From contig NC_063168.1 in NCBI RefSeq assembly GCF_023159225.1, positions 61,979,398-62,043,397 of the forward strand: a stretch of 64,000 bases of DNA, read 5' to 3'. Origin of the DNA: Perognathus longimembris pacificus (Eukaryota > Chordata > Mammalia > Rodentia > Heteromyidae). A program made the translations under genes and the position numbers. This document shows, one piece after another, positions 27,901 to 33,585 of the stretch. Numbering within the stretch: the stretch's first letter is position 1; every line of letters begins with the position of its first letter. Below the pieces are notes generated by a model that saw only the letters and a list, made by a program, of their open reading frames with translations, was not told the DNA's origin and did no database searches.

Positions 27901-30900
27901 ATCCCAGTGATGCTAACAGCTGGCCACTTCTGGTGAATTCTCATTTGTCAGGTGCCAGAAATAGGAACCATAATTAATATTTGCCCAGCACTGCTGTGTC
28001 AGCTACTGTGTTTGAGAATGTAGACAGAAGATAAATAAGACACAGTCTGAGCTCACAGTCCGGAGAGAAATACTGAGAAGCAATCAGATCATGACAACAC
28101 AGAGTCTAGATCTAATGTCCATAGCCTCAGTCGGCTGGGTGATTCAGCATTTCCACCTGTTTCCTGCTCCTAGCCCTTAGGTGTAGCTGTTCATTGGCTG
28201 AGTTTGTAGTGCCCTCTGCTGGTAGCAGTGAGGAATGAAGCTGTATATTCAAAGTGAACAGTGTTGACTGCCTCACCCAGCTGACCACTGGCCCTTTACA
28301 GCCAGACTGTATATAGCAGTGAAGGGGCAGCCCTTGCCCTAGAGATTCTTTGTACTCTTATCATAAGAATATTACTGTCAAGGGGCCAGGAGTTTGGTCT
28401 AGTGGTAGAGTGTTTGCCTAGCATGCACAAAGCTCTGGGTTTGGTTCTTCCATACCACATACATAGAAAAAGCCGGAAGTGGCGCTGTGGCTCAAGTGGT
28501 AGAGTGCTAGCCTTAAGCAAAAAGAGCTCAAAGACAGGGGCTGGGAATATGGCCTAGTGGCAAGAGTGCTTGCCTCGTACGCATGAAGCCCTGGGTTCTA
28601 TTCCTCAGCACCACATATATAGAAAATGGCCAGAAGTGGCGCTGTGGCTCAAGTGGCAGAGTGCTAGCCTTGAGCAAAAAGAAAGGGACAGTGCTCAGGC
28701 CCTGAGTTCAAGGTCCTGGACTGCCCCCCCCCCAAAAAAAGAGCTCAAAGACAGTGCCCAGGCCCTGAGTTCAAGCCCTACGACTGGCTATATAATATTA
28801 CCAAGGACTGGGAATCTGGTAGTGGTAGAGTGTTTGCCTAGCACGCATGAAGCCCTTGGTTCCATCCTCAGTGCCACATAAACAACAGCAATAAAGCCAA
28901 AAGTGACTCTGTGGTTCAAGTGATAGAACAGTAGACTTGAACAAAAAGGAGCTTAGGGATAATGCTTAGGCCCTGCCAAAAATAAAGAGTATTATTGCCA
29001 AGGTAGGACAGTAATATTCTCCAGAGCTGGGATGGGAAGCTAACAAGATGTCTACCCAGGACCGTCAGATGCCTGCTCATCTGTCTGCTTTCTGTATGGC
29101 CAGTCCAGTCTCTACCCATGTGGAAAATTCAGGACCAGCGTCCCTCAGTAGAGCCACTTTGGTCTTACAATCCACCCTTCTCATTTTATTAGACATATTC
29201 TGTAATATGTAGTCTCACACCCCAGTTTTCTCCTAGCCTCTAGAGAATTTGCTTTTCTTTCTTTCTTTTCCTTTTTTTTTTTTTTTTTGTTCTGGGGCTT
29301 GAACACTGTCCCTGAGCTTCTTTTCGCTCAAGGCTAGCACTCTACCACAGCGCCATTTCTGGCTTTTTCTATTTATATGGCACTAAGGAATTGAACCCAG
29401 GGTTTCATGCATGCTAGGCAAGCACTGTACCACTAAGCCACATTCCCAGGCCCAACCCCTGTCACATATAAAAAGAACAGAGTTTTCTTTGCCATTGGAA
29501 AACCTGATTACTTTGGTCATTCCCAGAAAACTTCTTGCTTCCAGGATTTGTTTGTTTGTTTGGCCAGTCCTGGGCCTTGGACTCATGGCCTGAACACTAT
29601 CCCTGGCTTCTTTTTGCTCTAGGCTAGCACTCTGCCACTTGAGCCACAGGGCCACTTCTGGCCGTTTTCTATATATGTGGTGCTAAGGAATGTGAATCTA
29701 GGGCCTCATGTATACGAGGTAAACACTCTTGCCACTAGGCCATATTCCCAGCCCCCAGGGGTTTTTTTTGTTGTTGTTGTTTTTTTGTTTTGTTTTTTGG
29801 CCAGTCCTGGGCCTTGGACTCAGGGCCTGAGCACCATCCCCGGCTTCTTCCCGCTCAAGGCTAGCACTCTGCCACCTGAGCCACAGCGCCCCTTCTGGCC
29901 GTTTTCCATATATGTGGTGCTGGGGAATCGAACCGAGAGCTTCATGTGTAGGAGGCAAGCACTCCTGCCACTAGGCCATATCCCCAGCCCCAGGTTTTTT
30001 TTTTGATGGTTAATTGGAAGTGAGTCTTACAGACCTTCTTGCTCAGGCTGGCTTTGAACTGTGATCCTCAGCCTTTAGGGTTACAGGCATTAGCCACCAG
30101 CATCCAGCTGGGCAGGAAAGTCTTGAACATGTAGATATATTTCCTCCTAACAAGGTACCCTGGGGTCTAAGGCTTGTAGAAAGAAGTTCACCCCCTTCCT
30201 TTTTAGCATTAGCTTCTAGCATTTGCAATATAACTAAACCTGGGCTAAATAACAAACATAATAGAGTTTTCTCCCAAAGCATATGTATGAGGATGTTGTC
30301 CCATCTAGTTAATACAAGTGTGGGATATTTTGTATCACTGTGGCCTGGGTATTCTGAGATGAGAACACTGAAGGCTGTTCATAGTAAGAGGAAAGACTTA
30401 GTTTGAAAGATATTACCCAAAGTCATGCTGTACCTTTGGAAAGCTTTTTTTTTTTTTTTTTTTTTTTGCCAGTCCTGGGCCTTGGACTCAGGGCCTGAGC
30501 ACTGTCCCTGGCTTCTTCCCGCTCAAGACTAGCACTCTGCCACTTGAGCCACAGCGCCACTTCTGGCCATTTTCTGTATATGTGGTGCTGGGGAATCGAA
30601 CCCAGGGCCTCACGTATATGAGGCAAGCTCTCTTGCCACTAGGCCATATCCCCAGCCCCTGGAAAGCTTTTGTGGGAAACACATTTACCTCCACCTTCCT
30701 AAGCCACAAGCATCTACTCCACCTGTGTCGCTCTTGAAAACAAAAAGTTGTCAGGCAACTCCTGACATGCCCAGATCAGCTTATTTTGGAAGTCTATCCA
30801 TCTTCTTTTTCTCTCTTAACTCTATATAGCCACAGCTGATTGCAGAGTAATCTCAGGTAAGGTGTTTTTTTACAACCACAATTTGGTATAAAAAATTTCC

Positions 30901-33428
30901 TTGAAGCTGGATGCTGGTGACTCACGTGTAATCCTAGCCACTCAGGAGGCTGAGATCCAAGGAACACTGTTTGAAGCCAGCCTTGGCAGGAAGGTCCTTG
31001 AGACTTCTTATCTCCAATTAACCACCAAAAAAGCCAGAGGTGGAGCAGTGGCTCAAGTGGTAACGTGCTAGAACTGAGCAAAAAGAAGTCAGAGACAGAG
31101 CCCAGGCCCTGAATGCAGGCCCCAGGATTGGCATAAAAAACAATTGCCTTGAGAAACATTTTTGCATTTTGTTTTAGCAATAACTGTTTTACGAATATGA
31201 CTGTTTTATATCTCATAGTAGCAAAGCAAAATGGGGCTCCAGAGCCATATTAGTCCTAATTTTTATCCATGATAAGGGTCAGCTGGGACCCCTGAGCGAA
31301 GTCTCTATCATTCTTTAATATACAGCATTGCGCATTGCTTGGGGCTTCTGCACACTTTTGTGTAAAGACACAATGTCCTATCTGGAATAAGAATTTCCTT
31401 CTCTGCTTCTGCCTTTCAGCATCATCTTTTGAATATTTCATTACTAGTTCCATATTTTGTATCTATTTGAGTAGCAAATGAAATTGAGAATTACTAATGA
31501 TGACAGCTGTCATATGTTGAGTCCTTACAGTACAATATGCTAAGTGCACCTCTCATTTCATGTTAGACTCAGAGATAGAAAAGCTCGCTCCTTCCTTCCT
31601 CCCTTCCTCCCTCCCTCCCTCCCTCCCTCCCTCCCTCACGCTGCTCCTGGGGCAGGTCCCGGGCTCTGTTCCTGAGCTTTTCACTCAAGGCTAGCACTCT
31701 ATCACTTGTGCAGTTCTACCTTTCAGCTTTTTTTTTCTGGTTAATTGGAGCTAAGAGTTTTGCAGACTTTCCTGACCAGGATGGTTTAAAACCAGCATCC
31801 TCAAATCTCAGACTCCTGATTACAAGTATGAGCCACTGGCTTTATTTTCTTTCTCCCCCCCCCCCCCAAACAGCAACAATACCCACACTCAACTTGAGAG
31901 AAAGATTTAATTCTGAGCTAGGCACACCTAGTTCACACCTGAAATCCTAGCTACTGAGGCTGCTGAGATCTGAGAATTAATGTTTGAAGCCTGTTGGAGC
32001 AGGCAACTCCATGAGATTCTTCTCTTTTTTTTTTTTTTGGTCCCTGGCTTCTTTTTGCTCAAGGCTAACACTCTCTGCTTATGTGGTACTGAGGAATTGA
32101 ACCCAGGGCTTCATAAAAGGCAAATACTGCTAAGCCACATTCCCAGCCCTCCAAGAGATTCTTTTTTTTCTTTGCCAGTCCTACGGCTTGAACTCAGGGC
32201 CTAAGCACTGTCCCTGGCTTCTTTCTGCTCACGGCTAGCACTCTACCACTTGAGCCACAGCACCACTTCTGGCTTTTTCTATATATGTGGTGCTGAGGAA
32301 TTGAACCCAGGGCTTCATGTATGCGAGGCAATCACTCTACCACTAGCTAAGAGATTCTTATCTCCAATTAACCACCAAAAAACTAGAGGCAGAGCTATGG
32401 CTCAAATGATAGAGCTCTAGCCTTGAGCATCCTTGAGCACAGAAAGTTCAGTGACAGTGCTCAAGCCGAGTCCAAGCCCCAGGGCTGGCACAAAAGAAAA
32501 CAAAAAAGTATTTTAGGAGCTGCAGTCCACATGGCCTACTGGCTACCTGAACGATACTTAATTCCTCGTGATATCATTTGCCTTTCTGTTTGAAGGAAAT
32601 TCATTCTAGTATGTTCTCCTCCCTACAGCAATAACAGCCAAATGAAGAAGCGGCCAACATCTGCAGTGGGCTACAAGAGGCCTATCAGCCAGTATGCTCG
32701 GGTTGCCATGGCAATGGGCTCCCACCCCAGATATAGGGTAAGCAGCAGGAACTGGGAAGGGAGAGAAACCAAAGGGGAGGTTTCTCTCGTGACACCAGAA
32801 TTTATTGAGTGGCTTTGGCACTAGTGACTTGCGCCTGTAATCTAGCTACTCAGGATGCCCAGATCTGACGATCACAGTTTGAAGCCAGCCAGAGCACTGA
32901 TTGATTGAGTGCTGGAAGGTATGATTATTGAGGTCATTGAGATTGGCTGTTGATATCTGACGTGTGATTTCACTACAGGCTGAAAATATAATGTTTTTGG
33001 AGTTGGATGTGTCCCCTCCAGCTGTCTTTGAGCTGGAATTCTCTCATGATCAAGAACAAGACCCTCGTACCCTACACTTGGAGAGGCTCATGCGGTTGGA
33101 CAGCTTTCTGGAAAGACCTTCCACATCTAAAGTCCGAAAGTCCAGGTCCTGGTCAGTTCTACCATAGTCCCAATGAGCACTGGGCACGGGGCAGGGGAAG
33201 TCCATAGGTTGAGGCTGTAGAGGGTGTTGACTGTTCCCTAAAAGCAGTGGGGAGAGAAAGGGAGAGCTCTTTGCCTTTCTGTCTCCCTCAGGTGGCTAAC
33301 CTCCCCTTTCCCTGTCTCATCTCCACCCCTGCAGGTGCCAGAGTTCTCAGCGGCCTCCAACCTCCACCGCACATGCCTCACTGGCCTCCGCTCCTCTGCG
33401 CCCCACGACTGTGGTGGACCACGAGTGA
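96..33428 (+). CDS. KIF3C: KIF3C, kinesin-2 family heavy chain (complete, 8 coding exons)
   Basis: KIF3C is a plus-end-directed kinesin-2 motor subunit that pairs with KIF3A, or with itself, for transport along microtubules, mostly in neurons. The coding parts join as 96-1646, 23445-23546, 25423-25545, 27000-27118, 27499-27615, 32629-32737, 32979-33151 and 33335-33428. Every junction has AG/GT ends and the frame is kept, giving 2388 bases and 795 residues; the human protein is 793 as I recall. Visible in order: motor domain about 10-370 with P-loop GQTGTGKT at 97-104, switch I NEVSSRSH at 210-217 and switch II DLAGSE at 246-251; a Gly/Ser/Pro-rich loop insert at about 256-290 that marks KIF3C rather than KIF3A or KIF3B; a basic cluster at 404-415; a long coiled coil from about 455 to 640; and a tail ending in VVDHE. 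No frameshift or stop is seen. ASXL2 follows on the same strand. Confidence 0.97.
1647..3357. other. Intron 1, single-copy stretch
   Basis: No SINE or coding signal seen. The only structure is a short perfect inverted repeat at 2092-2117. Confidence 0.6.
3358..3475 (+). mobile_element. Old B1-like monomer
   Basis: GGCACAGTGGCATACACATGT and GGGCCCAGAAATTTAAGGGC are diverged B1 landmarks. A (TGAA)n run at 3473-3493 follows. Confidence 0.5.
3541..3765 (-). mobile_element. B1-Geo SINE
   Basis: Right half first (TGCTGGTAATGGGTTTGAATTC), then ATCTCAGCCTCCTGAGTAG of the head. Its A-tail position is now a short (TG)n run. Confidence 0.75.
3967..4186 (-). mobile_element. B1-Geo SINE, near full length
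   Basis: Runs from GCCAGTCTTGGGGCTTGAAC to GAGCCACTGGTACCCAGCT. Both halves are complete. Confidence 0.85.
4200..4400 (-). mobile_element. Unclassified repeat, copy 1 (possible L1 3' end)
   Basis: Shares the block GAGGGGTTACAGTTTCATAAGTCAG...GAGTACATTTCTTTTTGACATTG type sequence with 7412-7545 and 10590-10830. A T/A-rich left edge suggests a minus-strand retroposon end. Confidence 0.4.
4430..6470. other. Intron 1, single-copy stretch
   Basis: Ordinary intron sequence. An 11-base tandem repeat CAGTGATCTTC lies near 5143-5164. No exon-like segment recognised. Confidence 0.5.
6485..6666 (-). mobile_element. Old B1+ID composite
   Basis: On the minus strand a B1-like part (6576-6665) is followed by an ID-like part with its B-box region near 6495-6510. 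Both are well diverged. Confidence 0.5.
6717..7220 (+). mobile_element. B1-Geo SINE split by an LTR
   Basis: Head 6717-6793, right half and A-tail 7050-7220. The two parts join cleanly if the LTR and one AAAGC copy are removed. Confidence 0.85.
6794..7049 (-). mobile_element. Short solo LTR, minus orientation, inside a SINE
   Basis: 256 bases running TGAAAGGATA to GAAATGCTAACA on the + strand, flanked by 5-base duplications AAAGC (6789-6793 and 7050-7054). In the minus orientation it starts TGTTAGCATT, has AATAAA about 75 bases before its end, and ends CA. No internal retroviral sequence is present. A 5-base duplication suggests a class II or III element rather than gammaretroviral; the family is not identified. 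Confidence 0.75.
7412..7545 (-). mobile_element. Unclassified repeat, copy 2 (possible L1 3' end)
   Basis: Contains ATTCCATAAGTCAGGCAATG, AGTACAGTTATTTTTGGACA and TTGCCACCTCTTCC in the same order as copy 1. Confidence 0.45.
7547..7627 (-). mobile_element. B1 fragment
   Basis: GCCCAGGCTGGTCTTGAATT and GATCCTCCTGCTTCATCCTC are the minus strand of a B1 monomer. Confidence 0.55.
7950..8205 (+). mobile_element. B1-Geo SINE
   Basis: Head GCTCATACCTACAATTCTAG, right half ending GGGTTCAAGCCCTGTGACC, then an ACAAAA-type tail. Confidence 0.8.
8286..8498 (+). mobile_element. IDL-Geo SINE with 16-bp target duplication
   Basis: Flanked by AGAAAGATTGTGAATG at 8270-8285 and 8499-8514. It cut into an older B1 piece that starts at about 8215. 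Confidence 0.92.
9007..9228 (-). mobile_element. B1-Geo SINE
   Basis: From GGGGCTTGAACTCAAAGCCT to CCATCAGCACTGGGCT, both halves present. Confidence 0.8.
9234..9441 (-). mobile_element. IDL-Geo SINE, full length
   Basis: T-run, GCCAGTCCTGGGCCTTGGAC, then GGGGAATCGAACCTAGGG and CCATATCC-type end. The flank GGCTTAGAATTTTT is duplicated at about 9227-9240 and 9443-9456. Confidence 0.92.
9518..9735 (-). mobile_element. B1-Geo SINE, diverged
   Basis: GCACTGGGGCTTTGAACTC to GAGCCTCTGGTATCTGGCC. Confidence 0.7.
9770..9856 (+). other. Exon-like segment in KIF3C intron 1 (candidate cassette exon)
   Basis: A pyrimidine-rich acceptor (TTGTCTCTTTCTTCACAG) ends at 9769 and a donor CAG|GTAGAC starts at 9857. 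The 87 bases between are an exact multiple of three and fully open in the KIF3C frame (phase 0 to phase 0), coding 29 residues [12 protein letters not shown]...QAFAFLQ. The segment lies in non-SINE sequence between two B1-Geo elements. I do not recognise it as a known KIF3C exon, and the peptide does not look like coiled coil, so it may be chance or an old pseudo-exon. Confidence 0.3.
9914..9957. repeat. (TG)22 microsatellite
   Basis: Perfect dinucleotide run adjoining the A-tail side of the next B1-Geo element. Confidence 0.95.
9958..10174 (-). mobile_element. B1-Geo SINE
   Basis: GGGGCTTGAATTTAGAGCCT to GCCACCAGTGCCTGGCT. The (TG)n run takes the place of its tail. Confidence 0.75.
10588..10830 (-). 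mobile_element. Unclassified repeat, copy 3 (possible L1 3' end)
   Basis: Longest copy: T-run, AATTAAATTTTATTGACAAG, GGGGGTACAGTTACATAATA and GTAGTGAGTACATTTCTTGT. The left T-run reads as a minus-strand poly(A) tail. Confidence 0.5.
10950..11169 (+). mobile_element. IDL-Geo SINE with 17-bp target duplication
   Basis: AAAAATTATTAGCTAGA flanks the element (about 10933-10949 and 11170-11186). B-box GGTTCGATTCC is intact. Confidence 0.93.
11187..11392 (-). mobile_element. Old ID-type fragments
   Basis: Two diverged minus-strand pieces, 11187-11250 and 11312-11392; the second ends CTGAGCTACATCTCCAGCTC. Confidence 0.5.
11408..11640 (+). mobile_element. B1-Geo SINE, right half shortened
   Basis: Head with CCTGTAATCCTCACTACTCA; the right half has lost some bases around GTGGCTAGAGTGC. 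Confidence 0.7.
11755..12084 (+). mobile_element. B1 head joined to an IDL-Geo SINE
   Basis: B1-type head 11755-11870, then IDL at 11876 and Geo to 12062 plus A-tail. It is probably an IDL-Geo insertion into the linker of a B1-Geo whose right half is missing. Confidence 0.7.
12085..12147. repeat. (GGAA)n microsatellite
   Basis: GGAA/GAAC repeats grown from the tail of the SINE before it. Confidence 0.85.
12861..12900. repeat. Perfect 20-bp tandem duplication
   Basis: TGAAAATAGCCCTATTCATC occurs at 12861-12880 and again at 12881-12900 without a mismatch. Confidence 0.95.
13134..13395 (+). mobile_element. B1-Geo SINE with C/A-rich linker
   Basis: Head to 13250, then a C11-A12 tract, then right half GTGGAGCTGTGGCTCAAGTG. 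Confidence 0.75.
13791..14005 (-). mobile_element. IDL-Geo SINE with 11-bp target duplication
   Basis: AGCGTGCCTTT at 13780-13790 and 14006-14016. Young type with GGAATCGAACCCAGG and few changes. Confidence 0.93.
14109..14347 (-). mobile_element. B1-Geo SINE
   Basis: GCCAGTCCTAGGGCCTGAAC to GAGCCCCTGACCTGGCT. Confidence 0.75.
14506..14740 (+). mobile_element. B1+ID composite
   Basis: B1-like head followed by GGGGGTGTGGCTAAGTGGTA, an ID-like A-box, and TGAGTTTACACCC. It lacks the Geo-specific middle, so it is an older design. Confidence 0.55.
14741..16424. other. Intron 1, single-copy stretch
   Basis: Apart from a pyrimidine-rich run near 14975-15040 and a B1 scrap near 15045-15075, nothing is recognised. 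Confidence 0.5.
16425..16668 (-). mobile_element. B1-Geo SINE
   Basis: GGGGCTTGAACTCAGAGCAT to GAGCCACTGGCACCCAGC. Confidence 0.75.
16726..16941 (+). mobile_element. IDL-Geo SINE with 17-bp target duplication
   Basis: ACAAGAGTAGATTAGGG at 16709-16725 and 16942-16958. Confidence 0.92.
17217..17422 (+). mobile_element. IDL-Geo SINE
   Basis: GGGCTGGTAATGTGGCTTAG to GGCCCCAGGACTGGC and A-tail. Confidence 0.88.
17547..17998 (+). mobile_element. B1-Geo SINE interrupted by IDL-Geo
   Basis: Head 17547-17683, right half 17894-17998. The break carries a copy of AAAAGCTGCAAGTGG on each side. Confidence 0.88.
17684..17893 (+). mobile_element. IDL-Geo SINE nested in B1-Geo
   Basis: Young type with GGGGCGCTG and TTGAGCGGGAAGAAGCC, and a long A-tail. 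Same orientation as its host. Confidence 0.9.
18046..18286 (-). mobile_element. B1-Geo SINE, diverged
   Basis: GATACTGGGACTTGAAATCA to GCCACTGGCACTGGCT. Confidence 0.65.
18290..19425. other. Intron 1, single-copy stretch
   Basis: AT-rich intron sequence without recognisable elements. Confidence 0.5.
19428..19640 (+). mobile_element. IDL-Geo SINE
   Basis: GGCTGGGAATGTGGCTTAGC start, CAAAAC-type tail. Confidence 0.88.
19988..20198 (+). mobile_element. B1-Geo SINE
   Basis: Head GGCTCACACCTATAATCCTA; right half lacks part of the middle before TTGAGTTCAAACC. Confidence 0.75.
20309..20504 (-). mobile_element. IDL-Geo SINE
   Basis: CTGGTCCTGGGGCTTGAACT to CTACATTCCCAGCCCC. Confidence 0.87.
20506..22690. 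other. Intron 1, single-copy stretch
   Basis: The longest SINE-free part of intron 1. Open frames here are short and unsupported; conserved enhancers would need an alignment to see. Confidence 0.5.
22702..22774. repeat. (CT)n(CCCT)n low-complexity run
   Basis: Compound pyrimidine tract directly beside the tail side of a minus-strand B1-Geo. Confidence 0.95.
22775..23220 (-). mobile_element. B1-Geo SINE interrupted by IDL-Geo
   Basis: Right half 22775-22880, head 23083-23220, split by an IDL-Geo element in the same orientation. Confidence 0.75.
22882..23081 (-). mobile_element. IDL-Geo SINE nested in B1-Geo
   Basis: GCCGGTCCTGGGGCTTCGAC to CGCATTCCTGCCCC. Confidence 0.85.
23445..23546 (+). 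CDS. KIF3C: KIF3C coding exon 2 (residues 518-551)
   Basis: Acceptor TTGCCAG precedes GCTATGGAGAGC and donor GTAGGG follows GAGCAG. The 34 codons ([10 protein letters not shown]...QEIAEQ) are charged stalk sequence and phase 0 on both sides. It lies 21.8 kb after exon 1. Confidence 0.95.
23848..24055 (+). mobile_element. IDL-Geo SINE with 15-bp target duplication
   Basis: AAGAATGAAAGTTTG at 23833-23847 and 24056-24070. In KIF3C intron 2. Confidence 0.93.
24071..24318 (+). mobile_element. B1-Geo SINE
   Basis: GGCTCACACCTGTCATCCTG head, C/A tail from 24297. Confidence 0.82.
24331..24541 (+). mobile_element. IDL-Geo SINE nested in the next B1-Geo
   Basis: AAAGCCAGGTGC at 24319-24330 and 24542-24553 is the duplicated start of the host B1-Geo. 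Confidence 0.9.
24542..24785 (+). mobile_element. B1-Geo SINE with duplicated B-box region
   Basis: The 13-mer ACCAGAGTTCAAG is present twice in tandem near 24744-24769, at the place of the right-half B-box. Confidence 0.82.
24828..25067 (-). mobile_element. B1-Geo SINE with 11-bp target duplication
   Basis: AGTTAACTTTT at 24817-24827 and 25068-25078. Both halves complete. Confidence 0.9.
25423..25545 (+). CDS. KIF3C: KIF3C coding exon 3 (residues 552-592)
   Basis: Acceptor GGCCTAG, donor GTGAGA. The 41 codons ([10 protein letters not shown]...KTKKLKK) are strongly charged coiled coil with Lys-rich ends. Both boundaries are phase 0. Confidence 0.95.
25636..25860 (-). mobile_element. B1-Geo SINE in KIF3C intron 3
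   Basis: Starts 90 bases after exon 3. The flank TCCCCACT appears on both sides. Confidence 0.8.
25870..26570. other. KIF3C intron 3, single-copy stretch
   Basis: GC-rich intron sequence including a short (TCC)n run near 26035. No exon recognised. Confidence 0.5.
26576..26792 (+). mobile_element. B1-Geo SINE, shortened right half
   Basis: Head GTGGCTCACACTTAAACAAT; right half GTGACTCAAGTGGTAAAGGG. Confidence 0.65.
27000..27118 (+). CDS. KIF3C: KIF3C coding exon 4 (residues 593-631 plus two bases of 632)
   Basis: Acceptor CTCTCCCAG, donor GTAGGG. It codes [11 protein letters not shown]...ELKL and then AA of a lysine codon completed by exon 5. An unspliced reading would stop at once (AAG TAG), which supports this donor. 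Confidence 0.95.
27499..27615 (+). CDS. KIF3C: KIF3C coding exon 5 (residues 632-670 plus two bases of 671)
   Basis: Acceptor CTCTCCCAG, donor GTGAGT. It codes the junction from stalk to tail ([20 protein letters not shown]...PLVPAG), a block shared by KIF3 heavy chains. Intron 4 in front of it is only 380 bases. Confidence 0.95.
27616..28384. other. KIF3C intron 5, first part
   Basis: No repeat or coding signal recognised. Confidence 0.5.
28385..28795 (+). mobile_element. IDL-Geo SINE (older type) interrupted by a younger one
   Basis: Parts 28385-28537 and 28755-28795. AAAAAGAGCTCAAAGACAG occurs on both sides of the break. Confidence 0.9.
28538..28735 (+). mobile_element. IDL-Geo SINE (younger type) nested in IDL-Geo
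   Basis: 19-bp target duplication at 28519-28537 and 28736-28754. Confidence 0.93.
28805..28990 (+). mobile_element. IDL-Geo SINE, diverged
   Basis: GGACTGGGAATCTGGTAGTG to TTAGGCCCTGCC and A-rich tail. Confidence 0.75.
29268..29454 (-). mobile_element. IDL-Geo SINE with internal gaps
   Basis: T-run, GGGGCTTGAACACTGTCCC, ends CCACATTCCCAGGCCC. Confidence 0.82.
29547..29757 (-). mobile_element. IDL-Geo SINE
   Basis: GGCCAGTCCTGGGCCTTGGA to CATATTCCCAGCCCC. Confidence 0.88.
29762..29992 (-). mobile_element. IDL-Geo SINE, young type
   Basis: CTTCTTCCCGCTCAAGG marks the GCGGGAAG subtype. It adjoins a B1 head and may have split a B1-Geo. Confidence 0.88.
29993..30109 (-). mobile_element. B1-Geo head part
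   Basis: GGTTAATTGGAAGTGAGTC to CCACCAGCATCCAGCT, with no right half of its own left. Confidence 0.7.
30449..30659 (-). mobile_element. IDL-Geo SINE with 12-bp target duplication
   Basis: TGGAAAGCTTTT at 30437-30448 and 30660-30671. Confidence 0.93.
30907..31138 (+). mobile_element. B1-Geo SINE
   Basis: GCTGGATGCTGGTGACTCAC to GGCCCCAGGATTGGC. Confidence 0.82.
31590..31638. repeat. (TCCC)n run
   Basis: Pyrimidine run next to the tail side of the next SINE. Confidence 0.9.
31640..31846 (-). mobile_element. B1-Geo SINE
   Basis: GCTCCTGGGGCAGGTCCC to GTATGAGCCACTGGCT. Confidence 0.7.
32022..32152 (-). mobile_element. IDL-Geo SINE with internal deletion
   Basis: T-run, CTGGCTTCTTTTTGCTCAAG, then directly GCTTATGTGGTACTGAGG; most of the middle is missing. 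Confidence 0.78.
32164..32347 (-). mobile_element. IDL-Geo SINE
   Basis: GCCAGTCCTACGGCTTGAAC to CACTCTACCACTAG; the outermost bases of the head are lost. Confidence 0.82.
32629..32737 (+). CDS. KIF3C: KIF3C coding exon 6 (residues 671-707)
   Basis: Acceptor CCCTACAG, donor GTAAGC. It completes an Ile codon and codes [20 protein letters not shown]...HPRYR, a basic tail segment rich in Arg, Lys and Ser. Intron 5 before it is about 5 kb and full of SINEs. Confidence 0.94.
32811..32900 (+). mobile_element. B1-Geo head in KIF3C intron 6
   Basis: TTGCGCCTGTAATCTAGCTA and GATCACAGTTTGAAGCCAGC. It makes up more than a third of the 241-base intron. Confidence 0.7.
32979..33151 (+). CDS. KIF3C: KIF3C coding exon 7 (residues 708-764 plus two bases of 765)
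   Basis: Acceptor CACTACAG, donor GTCAGT after TCCTG. It codes [20 protein letters not shown]...[10 protein letters not shown] and splits a Trp codon. If the 183-base intron 7 were retained, the protein would end four residues after that Trp (SVLP, stop at 33165-33167). Confidence 0.94.
33335..33428 (+). CDS. KIF3C: KIF3C coding exon 8 (residues 765-795 and stop)
   Basis: Acceptor CCCCTGCAG, then G completing Trp and [16 protein letters not shown]...TTVVDHE with TGA at 33426-33428. The Ser/Pro/Thr-rich C-terminal tail agrees with the KIF3C tail and not with KIF3A or KIF3B. Confidence 0.95.
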
Positions 33429-33536
33429 CGGACATATTTCAGTCAGGCTGCCCATCTGACAGACTCCTAAGATGGCAGCCAACCCTGGCTCATCTCATCC
33501 GCCGCTTGGTGCGTGTATGTGTGCGCACACGTGTAC

Positions 33537-33538
<2 letters not shown>

Positions 33539-33583
<45 letters not shown>
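33539..33583. repeat. (TG)n microsatellite in the KIF3C 3' UTR
   Basis: A 45-base perfect run starting 111 bases after the stop codon. Confidence 0.95.

Positions 33584-33585
<2 letters not shown>

Larger units (their letters stand above)
31915..32505 (+). mobile_element. B1-Geo SINE hit twice at one site
   Basis: Head 31915-32021, right half 32351-32505. Three copies of GAGATTCTT (32013, 32155, 32351) separate two minus-strand insertions. Confidence 0.82.
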
